DNA of 64,000 nt from Flavobacteriales bacterium (GTDB lineage Bacteria; Bacteroidota; Bacteroidia; Flavobacteriales_F; PHOS-HE28), in the NCBI GenBank assembly GCA_030584065.1, contig CP129489.1:3760235-3824234 (forward strand), read 5' to 3'. Made by a program: the position numbers and the translations under genes. A model generated the notes under the pieces. The model did no database searches. It was not told the origin of the DNA and saw only the letters and a list, made by a program, of their open reading frames with translations. The first letter of the stretch is position 1. Each line of letters begins with the position of its first letter. This document shows, piece after piece, positions 26,401 through 35,122 of the stretch.

Positions 26401-26709
26401 TCATCCAGGGTGCGTCCCCAGCTTGCGCACCATTTCCTGCGTCAGGGCCGAGGCATCAGGCCCATAGGCGTTCACCAGCGTGCCCTTGATGCGCCCGTCC
26501 TTGGAGCGGATGGCGTAGACGATGCTCTGGTCGTCGGGGTCGTTCATGCCCTCGAAGCGGTGGAACTCATCGATTTCGAACGCCGCAGGATCCAGGCTTA
26601 TGCCGTGCGCGTCGCATACCAGGCAATGGCCGCCCAAGGCCAGGTCGTCCGTGTAGCCGCGGCGCTGCAGGTCGGTTACGGCTTCCGAGAGGGTGGAATA
26701 GGTGCGCAT
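26401..26709 (-). CDS. Small conserved Bacteroidota protein (often labelled phosphoribosylpyrophosphate synthetase)
   Basis: 102-residue soluble protein starting MRTYSTLSEAVTDLQRRGY. It contains CLVCDAHGISLDP, DEFHRFEGMNDPDDQSIVYA and a C-terminal NAYGPDASALTQEMVRKL. The family is common in Bacteroidota and often carries the label phosphoribosylpyrophosphate synthetase in databases, but it is far too short for that enzyme and lacks its PRPP and ATP motifs; I regard the label as a misannotation and the function as unknown. The pair of Cys (CLVC) is a possible metal or redox site. The start at 26709 was chosen over 26781 because the extension runs into the groL terminator. Confidence 0.75.
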   Translation of the reverse strand: MRTYSTLSEAVTDLQRRGYTDDLALGGHCLVCDAHGISLDPAAFEIDEFHRFEGMNDPDDQSIVYAIRSKDGRIKGTLVNAYGPDASALTQEMVRKLGTHPG

Positions 26710-26760
26710 AACTGCAAGATAGGCCGCCTGGCGACGGAGCGGACCCGCGGCGGCCGCACC

Positions 26761-26794
26761 CAAAGCAACGGGCCCCGGCATTCACCGGGGCCCG
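26761..26794 (-). terminator. Terminator-like hairpin after groL
   Basis: On the minus strand CGGGCCCCGG and CCGGGGCCCG form a perfect 10-bp stem with a 6-nt loop, followed by TTGCTTTG. It lies about 33 bp after the groL stop. The T-tract is short, so efficiency is uncertain. Confidence 0.6.
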
Positions 26795-26826
26795 CGCCAT
26801 GAAGAGATGCGTTCGTTGGACAGGAC

Positions 26827-28479
<1,653 letters not shown>

Positions 28480-28541
28480 TTAGGGTTGGATGAAGGACGC
28501 TATGCTCCGGGCATGGCCCGGAATCGCGTCCGGGGCGATTC

Positions 28542-28832
<291 letters not shown>

Positions 28833-28873
28833 TGTGGTGTGATTTGAGAGGATTGGTTGATTGTCGTTAACGA

Positions 28874-28980
28874 CGACGCCCCGCCTGACAACGTGCGTGC
28901 CAAGCGGGGCGTCGGGTGGCCGGGCTGACAGGATCTCAGTGCCGGCCTTCGGATCGTCAGGCCCTGCTGTCAGCCTGACA
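28874..28980. promoter_or_regulatory. CTGACA repeat array and hairpin upstream of groS
   Basis: Three direct copies of CTGACA (28885-28890, 28925-28930, 28975-28980) and a perfect TGTCAG-C-CTGACA palindrome (28968-28980) lie between secG and groS. The same stretch holds an 11-bp stem (28874-28884 with 28904-28914). The arrangement suggests a stress-response operator or promoter region; this is inference from repetition and position. Confidence 0.5.
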
Positions 28981-28986
28981 AGGTGC

Positions 28987-29307
28987 CTAAAGGCCCTCCT
29001 CGCCCGTCTCGGGGGCTGCGCCATCGCTGGCAGCGCCTTCGCCCTCCACCTGCTCGATGGGGGTGTCCAGCTCATTCCCGCTGGCGCCGGTGCCCTGGAT
29101 CCCCGCAGAGATCAGGCACAGCACCATCAGCAGGCCGCTGAGCGTCCAGGTCGACTTCTCCAGGAAGTCGGCGGTACGCTGCACGCCCCCGATCTGCTGG
29201 GCGCCGGTGAAGCCGGCCGCCAGGCCGCCGCCTTTCGGGTTCTGAGCCAGCACAACCAGGGCAAGCAGGGCACAGACGATGATGATGAGAACGGTGATGA
29301 CGACCAT
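28987..29307 (-). CDS. secG: Preprotein translocase subunit SecG
   Basis: 106 residues with the SecG layout: a first membrane helix ([21 protein letters not shown]), the conserved loop [11 protein letters not shown], and a second helix ([18 protein letters not shown]). The C-terminal about 30 residues are acidic and low complexity. SecG is the small helper subunit of SecYEG. It follows the TPR-like gene by 3 bp, in a gene order typical for Bacteroidota. Confidence 0.92.
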   Translation of the reverse strand: MVVITVLIIIVCALLALVVLAQNPKGGGLAAGFTGAQQIGGVQRTADFLEKSTWTLSGLLMVLCLISAGIQGTGASGNELDTPIEQVEGEGAASDGAAPETGEEGL

Positions 29308-29310
29308 GGC

Positions 29311-30408
29311 TCAGGGGTTCGGTTGCTCCTCCAGTTTTTTTTGAAGGGCCGCAAAGTAAGCGGCTTTTTCCGGGTACTTCAAGGCCAGCCTGCGGTAGGC
29401 ATCGATGGCCTTGGCCATATTCCCCTGCTGCTCATAGATCCGGGCCAGCGTCTCGGTCACCAGCCCCGCCGTGTCATCGAGGCTCTTCTTGGCCGCCTGC
29501 TGGGGCGTGAAGAAGGCCGGCTTGGGGGGGATCGCGGAAGGCTCCTGCCGGATGAAACGGTCAATCAAGTCCTTGGCGTCCAGAGCCCCGGGAGGGGAGG
29601 ATTCCGTGACGGGGCGAGGGGCGGCCAGGGGCGATTCCGGGGTCGGCGGGCGCCCGGGCACGCGCATCAGCGGCGCAGCGGGAGCGGACTCCTCCGCAGC
29701 CTGCAGCCACTCGGAGAATCGCAAGCGGCCGCCGGCCTCAACCCGAACAGGCTCGGGTGCCTGCGGTGCTGGCAGGGTGGCAGGGGAGGGCTGGGCGTGC
29801 GGCTCTGCCGCCGGAGCGGCCGTTGCCACCGATACCTGCCAGGTGAGGTCATAGGCCGAAGCCAAGGCGGCCTTCGTGATCACATCGTCCAGGAATTCCG
29901 CATCCGGGTCATTGCTGGCCGGGGTTTCCTGGGCTGCTGGTGCAGGCTCAGGTTCCGGAGTGGGCGAAGGCTCCCCGTCAGGCCCAGCCGGCGCCGCGGC
30001 CGGTTCAGGCACTTCCGCCACCACAGCGGAGGGCGGCGCGGTCGGCGCTTCACCCTGGGCTTCGGTTGCGGCAGGGGGCGCAGGCCCTGCAGCCGGCTCC
30101 TCGATGCGGGATTCCGGTTGGGGGGGAGGGGCCGGGTCGGTCTTCACCACGCGCAGCGGGGCGGGGCGCCGTTGACCCGGGTCCGCGATCAGGTCCGCCA
30201 GGGCGGCGCGGCTGGGGAGGTGTGCACTGGCCGACCGCAGGGTCTCGTCGGCCAGCACATCGCCATGGCTCCGCTCACCGGCGGCGCGCAGCAGTTGGGC
30301 GCCCGTGAACCACGGATAGCGCTCGGCCATGGCCTTCAGGTCGCGCAGATCCTCTCGGGCCATGCGCCCGGGCCCATCCAGCAGCCGTGTCAGTCGTTCG
30401 CGCTCCAT
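29311..30408 (-). CDS. TPR-like protein with Pro/Ala-rich linker
   Basis: 365 residues. The N-terminal about 80 residues are helical and conserved-looking (RLTRLLDGPGRMAREDLRDL, then MAERYPWFTGAQLLRAA). A long Pro/Ala/Glu-rich low-complexity section occupies about 90-270. The C-terminus holds a single tetratricopeptide-like unit (LARIYEQQGNMAKAIDAYRR, then LALKYPEKAAYFAALQ). No signal peptide. Proteins with this layout sit between lptE and secG in many Bacteroidota, but no function is known to me. Protein-protein interaction is the only safe inference. The start lies 1 bp after the lptE stop. Confidence 0.75.
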   Translation of the reverse strand: MERERLTRLLDGPGRMAREDLRDLKAMAERYPWFTGAQLLRAAGERSHGDVLADETLRSASAHLPSRAALADLIADPGQRRPAPLRVVKTDPAPPPQPESRIEEPAAGPAPPAATEAQGEAPTAPPSAVVAEVPEPAAAPAGPDGEPSPTPEPEPAPAAQETPASNDPDAEFLDDVITKAALASAYDLTWQVSVATAAPAAEPHAQPSPATLPAPQAPEPVRVEAGGRLRFSEWLQAAEESAPAAPLMRVPGRPPTPESPLAAPRPVTESSPPGALDAKDLIDRFIRQEPSAIPPKPAFFTPQQAAKKSLDDTAGLVTETLARIYEQQGNMAKAIDAYRRLALKYPEKAAYFAALQKKLEEQPNP

Positions 30409-30409
30409 C

Positions 30410-30940
30410 CTACCAGTTGCCCAAGGTGCGGTCGAAGATATCCTGCGCCAGCTGCTTGCTGATCTCGTTCACCAGCTGGGCCTCCACGGCGGTGAGGTCC
30501 TGGCCGCTGCTGTAGTCTGCGAAGCGGCTCACGGTGAACTCCGTGTTCTTCTTGGGCTCCAGTGCGTTCACGTAGGTCACGCTGGCCGTGATGGTCAGCC
30601 GGTTCAGGGCGGCGGTCTCGTTGGCCTGGATGTTCACCGGCTGCACATCGTACCCGGTGATGCTGCCGCTGTACTGCACATCGCCGCGCTCGCGCGCCAG
30701 CTTGAGCGGCGTCTGCGCCAGCAGCACATCGCGCACCGTCTCGGTCAGCAGCTGCGCGCTGCCCGGCGTGGCCAGCGGCGCGCGTGCCTGGAAGAGCTCC
30801 ACCGTCAGCGTGCGGGCCTCGCCCACATCGCCGCCCGTGAAGGAGTAGTTCACGCGGCAGGAGGGGAGCAGCGCGAGCGACGCGATGGCCGCGGCCAGCC
30901 ACCGGCCGCCGGCCCGCAACCGTTCATTCCCCCGCCTCAT
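30410..30940 (-). CDS. lptE: LptE-family lipopolysaccharide assembly lipoprotein
   Basis: 176 residues. The N-terminal region is basic, then a hydrophobic segment ends in a lipobox (LALLPSC, Cys near 28). The mature part opens with VNYSFTGGDVGEARTLTVE and contains TETVRDVLLAQTPLKLA and GDVQYSGSITGYDVQPV, the pattern of Bacteroidota LptE-like proteins, which plug the LptD barrel that inserts LPS in the outer membrane. It overlaps the sigma-54 activator gene by 4 bp (ATGA). The symbol reflects family; the interaction with LptD is inferred. Confidence 0.85.
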   Translation of the reverse strand: MRRGNERLRAGGRWLAAAIASLALLPSCRVNYSFTGGDVGEARTLTVELFQARAPLATPGSAQLLTETVRDVLLAQTPLKLARERGDVQYSGSITGYDVQPVNIQANETAALNRLTITASVTYVNALEPKKNTEFTVSRFADYSSGQDLTAVEAQLVNEISKQLAQDIFDRTLGNW

Positions 30941-32148
30941 ATCCCGTATTCCTTGATCTTGCGGTAGAGCGTGCGCTCGCTGATGCCCAGCTCCTTGGCG
31001 GCGCCCTTCCGCTTGTTGCGGTGCTTGATGAGGGCCTTGCGGATCAGCTCCTTCTCCTTCTCCTCCAGGCTCAGCACCTCCTCCACCTCGGTGTGCTCCA
31101 CTTCCTCGTCATCGGCCTGCGCTGCGGGCACGATGCTCACCGTGCCCGGCACGGAGGCAGGGCGATGCGGCAGCAGGATCTCCTCGCGGCTCAAGGGCGG
31201 CACCATGGTCGGCAGCGGCTGACCGCTGGTCAGCGCGCTCACCTTCTCCTTCAGCGCGTTCAGGTCGCTCTTCATGTCGAAGAGGAACTTGAAGATGAGC
31301 TCGCGCTCGCTCACGCTGTCCATGCCGCCTGCCGCGCCGATCCCGCCCGCCGGCACCAGTGCGGTGCTCTCCTCGGGCAGGTAGCCGCGCAGGGTGGCAG
31401 CGGTGATCTGGCGGTCGCGCTCGATCACGCTCATCTGCTCCACGATGTTGCGCAGCTGGCGCACGTTTCCGGGCCAGCGGTAGCTCACCAGCTGCTGCTG
31501 CGCATCGTCGGCCAGGGTGATGGGCGGCGCCTTGTACTTGGTGGCCGCCTGCTGCGCGAACCAGCGGAAGAGCAGGTGGATGTCCTCCTTCCGCTCGCGC
31601 AGCGAAGGGATGTGGATGGGCACCGTGTTCAGGCGGTAGTACAGGTCCTCGCGGAAAGTGCCGCGCGCCACGGCCTGCAGCATGTTCACGTTGGTGGCGG
31701 CCACCACGCGCACGTTGGTCTTCTGGCTCTTGCTGCTGCCCACGCGGATGAATTCGCCGGTCTCCAGCACCCGAAGCAGGCGCACCTGGGTGCTCAGCGG
31801 CAGCTCGCCTACCTCGTCGAGGAAGAGCGTGCCGCCGTTGGCCGTCTCGAAATAGCCTTTACGCGCCTCATGCGCACCGGTGAAGCTGCCCTTCTCGTGG
31901 CCGAAGAGCTCGCTGTCGATGGTCCCCTCGGGGATGGCCCCGCAGTTCACCGCATGGTAGGGGCCGTGCTTGCGCGCACTGTAGGCGTGGATGATCTTGC
32001 TCATCACCTCCTTGCCGCTGCCGCTCTCGCCCTGCACCAGCACGCTCAGCTCGGTGGGCGCCACCTGCACGGCGATCTCGATGGCACGGTCCAGCAGCGG
32101 CGATGCGCCGATGATCTCGAAGCGTTGCTTGACGGCTTGCACGTTCAT
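30937..32148 (-). CDS. Sigma-54 interacting transcriptional activator without receiver domain
   Basis: 403 residues. The protein starts almost directly with the AAA+ domain: Walker A QGESGSGKEVM, the sigma-54 contact loop as GSFTGA, Walker B GGTLFLDEVGELP, and WPGNVRQLRNIVEQM. A coiled-coil region (about 280-370) precedes a Fis-type helix-turn-helix (AAKELGISERTLYRKIKEYG). There is no N-terminal receiver or ligand domain, so activity is probably set by abundance or a partner. The targets are unknown; the conserved location next to lptE suggests envelope genes. It is linked by 4-bp overlaps to miaB upstream and lptE downstream. Confidence 0.9.
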   Translation of the reverse strand: MNVQAVKQRFEIIGASPLLDRAIEIAVQVAPTELSVLVQGESGSGKEVMSKIIHAYSARKHGPYHAVNCGAIPEGTIDSELFGHEKGSFTGAHEARKGYFETANGGTLFLDEVGELPLSTQVRLLRVLETGEFIRVGSSKSQKTNVRVVAATNVNMLQAVARGTFREDLYYRLNTVPIHIPSLRERKEDIHLLFRWFAQQAATKYKAPPITLADDAQQQLVSYRWPGNVRQLRNIVEQMSVIERDRQITAATLRGYLPEESTALVPAGGIGAAGGMDSVSERELIFKFLFDMKSDLNALKEKVSALTSGQPLPTMVPPLSREEILLPHRPASVPGTVSIVPAAQADDEEVEHTEVEEVLSLEEKEKELIRKALIKHRNKRKGAAKELGISERTLYRKIKEYGI

Positions 32149-33611
32149 GCGGTCACGGGTTGAAGGTCCTTCACTTCGAGCACCTCTCCCTGCAGGCTGC
32201 CCGCTGTGGCGCTGGTGATCCGCACGTTCACGAAGTCGCCGGGCTGCAGGCTGCGGGAGCCTTCAACATTCAACCTCCAACCCTCGACCTGCCGCGGCAC
32301 GATCACCACCGCATTCTGCGTGTTCCGGCCATACAGGTGCTCCGCGCTGCGCTTGCTCACGCCCTCGATCAGCACCTGGTGCACCTGGCCCACGTAGCCC
32401 GCCATGCGCTCGGCGCTCTTGCGCTTCTGCAGGTCGATGATTTCCTGCAGCCGGCGGCCCTTCACGTCATCGGGCACGTCATCGGGGTACTTGCGCGCCG
32501 CCAGGGTCTTGGGGCGCTCGCTGTACTTGAACATGAAGGCCATGTCGAAGCCCACCGCTTCCATCAGCGAAAGCGTCTGCCGGTGGTCCTCCTCGGTCTC
32601 GCCGCAATAGCCCGCGATGATGTCGGTGCTCAGCGCGCAATCGGGCATGTGGCGGCGGATGCTGGCGATGCGCTCCAGGTACCACTCGCGCGTGTAGCCG
32701 CGGTTCATGCGCTTCAGCACATCGCTGCTGCCGCTCTGCACGGGCAGGTGGATGTACTTGCAGATGTTGTCGTACCGCGCCATCACCGCCAGCACCTTGT
32801 CGGTCATGTCCTTCGGGTGACTGGTGCTGTACCGGATTCGCAGGGTGGGGCAGGCCAGGGCCACCATTTCCAGCAGGTCGGCGAAATCAACTGCGGCGCT
32901 GGCCTCGGGCTGCGGGCCTCGGGCTGCGGGCAAGGCGCCATCAGCCCGAGGCTCGAGGCCCGCAGCCCGGGGCCCTGTATCTGCCCGCCACTTGTAAGAG
33001 TCCACATTCTGCCCCAGCAGCATCACCTCGCGGTAGCCCTGCTCCACCAGCTTGCGGCATTCGTCAACGATGCTCTGCGGGTCGCGGCTGCGCTCACGCC
33101 CCCGGGTGAAGGGCACCACGCAGAAGGCGCACATGTTGTCGCAGCCCCGCATGATGGTGACGAAGGCGGTGACGCCGTTCGTATCCAAGCGCACCGGCTC
33201 GATCTCCGCGTAGGTCTCCTCGCGGCTCAGCAGCACGTTCACGGCTTTCTGACCTGTGCCCACCTTCTCCAGCAGCTCGGGCAAGGTGCGGTAGGCGTCG
33301 GGGCCCACCACCAGATCCACCACCTTCTTCTTCTCCAGCAGGTCCTCACGCATGCGTTCGGCCATGCAGCCCAGCACGCCCACCTTCAGGCCCTTGTTCC
33401 GGGCCTTCAGGTTGTTCATCTCGTTGATGCGCTGCAGCACGGTGTACTCGGCCTTCTCGCGGATGCTGCACGTGTTCAGCAGCACCAGGTCGGCCTCCTC
33501 AGCGCGCTCTACCGGGGTGTAGCCGTCCTTGGCCAGGATGCTCGCCACGACCTCGCTGTCGCTCACGTTCATCTGGCAGCCGTAGCTCTCGATATAGACC
33601 TTCTTGGGCAC
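32145..33611 (-). CDS. miaB: tRNA-2-methylthio-N6-dimethylallyladenosine synthase MiaB
   Basis: 488 residues, longer than usual. The MTTase N-domain has IESYGCQMNVSDSE and LLNTCSIREKAE (auxiliary cluster Cys); the radical-SAM cluster motif is CDNMCAFCVVPFTRGRE; a TRAM domain ends the protein. MiaB adds the methylthio group to i6A37 of tRNA. Two segments are foreign to the family: about residues 210-236 (RADTGPRAAGLEPRADGALP and on), encoded by a palindrome, and about 440-452 (QVEGWRLNVEGSRS) inside the TRAM region, encoded by a sequence that recurs upstream of topA. Both keep the frame, so the protein is probably functional. A perfect TATCTTTG promoter element lies 20 nt upstream. Confidence 0.93.
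   Translation of the reverse strand: MPKKVYIESYGCQMNVSDSEVVASILAKDGYTPVERAEEADLVLLNTCSIREKAEYTVLQRINEMNNLKARNKGLKVGVLGCMAERMREDLLEKKKVVDLVVGPDAYRTLPELLEKVGTGQKAVNVLLSREETYAEIEPVRLDTNGVTAFVTIMRGCDNMCAFCVVPFTRGRERSRDPQSIVDECRKLVEQGYREVMLLGQNVDSYKWRADTGPRAAGLEPRADGALPAARGPQPEASAAVDFADLLEMVALACPTLRIRYSTSHPKDMTDKVLAVMARYDNICKYIHLPVQSGSSDVLKRMNRGYTREWYLERIASIRRHMPDCALSTDIIAGYCGETEEDHRQTLSLMEAVGFDMAFMFKYSERPKTLAARKYPDDVPDDVKGRRLQEIIDLQKRKSAERMAGYVGQVHQVLIEGVSKRSAEHLYGRNTQNAVVIVPRQVEGWRLNVEGSRSLQPGDFVNVRITSATAGSLQGEVLEVKDLQPVTA
32261..32291. repeat. Dispersed-repeat copy inside miaB (TRAM region)
   Basis: Plus-strand CTTCAACATTCAACCTCCAA followed by CCCTCGACCTG. A near-identical core TTCAACCTCCAGCCTCGACC occurs at 34984-35003 in the intergenic region before topA. 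In miaB it is translated in frame. Confidence 0.6.
32901..32975. repeat. Palindromic element inserted in frame in miaB
   Basis: Two tandem 15-bp copies of GCCTCGGGCTGCGGG (32902-32931) are followed by inverted copies (32943-32973, AGCCCGAGGC and GAGGCCCGCAGCCCG). The whole element would form a long hairpin and encodes about 25 extra residues in MiaB. Confidence 0.75.
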
Positions 33612-33631
33612 CGTGTTGCGGGAAAGGCCCG

Positions 33632-33639
33632 CAAAGATA
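33632..33639 (-). promoter_or_regulatory. -7 promoter element (TATCTTTG) for the miaB operon
   Basis: Minus-strand TATCTTTG is an exact match to TAnnTTTG and ends 20 nt before the miaB start. It is the probable promoter of the miaB to groL run. Confidence 0.55.
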
Positions 33640-33678
33640 CCCGGAAAGCGGCAGGACTGACAGGGTGGCAGGCGTCGC

Positions 33679-34143
33679 TCAGCTCCCCTTCTTCTCCTTC
33701 TTCTCCTTCACCTCCTCCTTCAGCAGTTTCCCATCCGGCAGGAAGAAGAGCTCGGCCTTCTCCTTCTCCGATTCCAGCTTCACCTTGAAGAGACTCGCAT
33801 GCTCCGTCGTGGTGTGCTCCTCGGCGTCATCGATCTTCCAGCCGCTGTATTTGCCGGCGATCAGCGCCACATGCACGGCCTTGGGCAGCTCCTCCTTCCG
33901 TATGTCGTGCTCCGTGCGCACCCAGGCGCCTTCGGTGGTGTACACGGCGGTGTGCTTCTCGCCCTTCAGCGTGAACTCGGCGCGGAAGAGCTTGGTGCCC
34001 TGCTTCCACTCCTTCACGGTGGCCTTGGGGTAGGTCTGCGCGAGATGCGCCTTCGCGGAAGCGGGTGGAACGACGGACTGCGGCTTCTGGGCAAGCAGCG
34101 GCGCGCTGATGAGAAGGGCTGTGGCTAGGATGGTACTGCGCAT
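33679..34143 (-). CDS. PepSY-like periplasmic protein
   Basis: 154 residues with a signal peptide (STILATALLISAPLLAQ). The mature part has HLAQTYPKATVKEWKQGTKL, FRAEFTLKGEKHTAVYTTEG and GAWVRTEHDI, the pattern of the PepSY-like (BLIP-fold) proteins of Bacteroidota, with a second half-repeat (VALIAGKYSGWKIDDAEEH). The C-terminus is very Lys/Glu-rich. Such proteins are thought to bind or inhibit partners in the periplasm, but none is known for this subgroup. The start at 34143 gives the signal peptide. TAGCTTCA at 34152-34159 is a possible promoter element. Confidence 0.75.
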   Translation of the reverse strand: MRSTILATALLISAPLLAQKPQSVVPPASAKAHLAQTYPKATVKEWKQGTKLFRAEFTLKGEKHTAVYTTEGAWVRTEHDIRKEELPKAVHVALIAGKYSGWKIDDAEEHTTTEHASLFKVKLESEKEKAELFFLPDGKLLKEEVKEKKEKKGS

Positions 34144-34251
34144 AGTGAGCGTGAAGCTAGATGAACTGGGATGTATCCCTGTGGTATTGATTCGCACCAA
34201 CGCGAAGACCGCGAAGCGGTTCAGGGGTTCAACGTGCCGACCTGACCAGGC

Positions 34252-34803
34252 TCACTTCTTCCCGATGAACTCCAGGCTCACACTGTTGATGCAATAGCGA
34301 AGGCCCGTCGGCTCCGGACCATCATCGAATACATGGCCGAGGTGCGCGCCGCAGCGGCCGCAGGTGGTCTCGGTGCGCACCATGCCCCAGCTGCGGTCCT
34401 CGTGGTAGAGGATGGCGTCCTTGCGCGCGGGTTGGAAGAAGCTGGGCCAGCCGCAGCTGCTGGCGAACTTGCTGTCGGCCTGGAAGAGCACGTTGCCGCA
34501 CACCGCACAGGCATAGGTGCCGATGCCCTCGAAGTCCCAGTACTTGCCGGTGAAGGCGCGCTCGGTGCCCTTTTCGAAGGCGATGTAATAAAGCTCCGCC
34601 GGGAGCAGCTTCTTCCACTCGCTCAGCGGCACGTTCAGCTTGGCGGTGTCGATGTGCGAGTAGTACGGATTGCCGCTATGGTCGTATTGGCTCATGTCGT
34701 TCAGGCTCATGGCAGGTGCTTTCGGTGCTTGGCCGTTGCTGCTTCCGCAGGCCATGAGGAGCAGCGAGGCGAACAGGGTGGGGGTGATGCTTCGCGAGTT
34801 CAT
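34252..34803 (-). CDS. msrB: Peptide-methionine (R)-S-oxide reductase MsrB, lipoprotein
   Basis: 183 residues. A lipobox (LLLMACGSS) shows that the protein is membrane anchored on the periplasmic side. The MsrB domain has zinc Cys pairs CAVCGNVLF and CGRCGAHLGHVF and the catalytic motif RYCINSVSLEF. It reduces methionine-R-sulfoxide in oxidised proteins; the anchor indicates repair of envelope proteins. No msrA or electron-transfer partner is adjacent. It is divergent from topA, with a 319-bp region between them that contains a repeat. Confidence 0.95.
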   Translation of the reverse strand: MNSRSITPTLFASLLLMACGSSNGQAPKAPAMSLNDMSQYDHSGNPYYSHIDTAKLNVPLSEWKKLLPAELYYIAFEKGTERAFTGKYWDFEGIGTYACAVCGNVLFQADSKFASSCGWPSFFQPARKDAILYHEDRSWGMVRTETTCGRCGAHLGHVFDDGPEPTGLRYCINSVSLEFIGKK

Positions 34804-34903
34804 GCCCGTTGGTCGGATGCGTGCGGCACGCAGTACAAAGGTTGCACCGTCAACTCACGAGAGTGGGGTTCGGTTCGGTTTCCTTTGGATCGGTTGAAGG
34901 TTC

Positions 34904-35010
34904 TGGCTAGCGCATGGGCCGCAGCCGAGTGTGGAGGGTTGCAGGTTGATTCAACCCTCAACTTCCACCAACTCCCAACCATCTTCAACCTCCAGCCTCG
35001 ACCCCCAACC
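34904..35010. repeat. Degenerate CAACC-rich repeat region upstream of topA
   Basis: Contains an 8-bp hairpin (GAGGGTTG with CAACCCTC) and repeated TCAACCCTCAACTT / CAACTCCCAACC / TTCAACCTCCAGCC units. The last unit matches the sequence inside miaB. No gene is present in 34804-35122 apart from this and the promoter. Confidence 0.55.
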
Positions 35011-35090
35011 CTGTTGAAATTTTCCTTCCCCTTTAGGGGAAGAGCGCCCGGCCTCGGAAATGGGCGATCCGAATCCGCCGGACCTGACCT

Positions 35091-35098
35091 TTTATTTG
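35091..35098 (+). promoter_or_regulatory. Probable -7 element (TTTATTTG) for topA
   Basis: TTTATTTG, one base from TAnnTTTG, is 24 nt before the topA ATG. The same octamer is found upstream of the polysaccharide operon. Confidence 0.4.
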
Positions 35099-35122
35099 CC
35101 GCCCTGAAATCTTCGGGGAAGC

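Noticed and set aside
26401-26709. Phosphoribosylpyrophosphate synthetase activity for the 102-residue protein
   Set aside because: Length and motifs do not fit the enzyme; only the database label of the family suggests it.
28874-28914. Eleven-bp hairpin as a terminator after secG
   Set aside because: The stem is strong but no T-tract follows in the direction of transcription; treated instead as part of the groS regulatory region.
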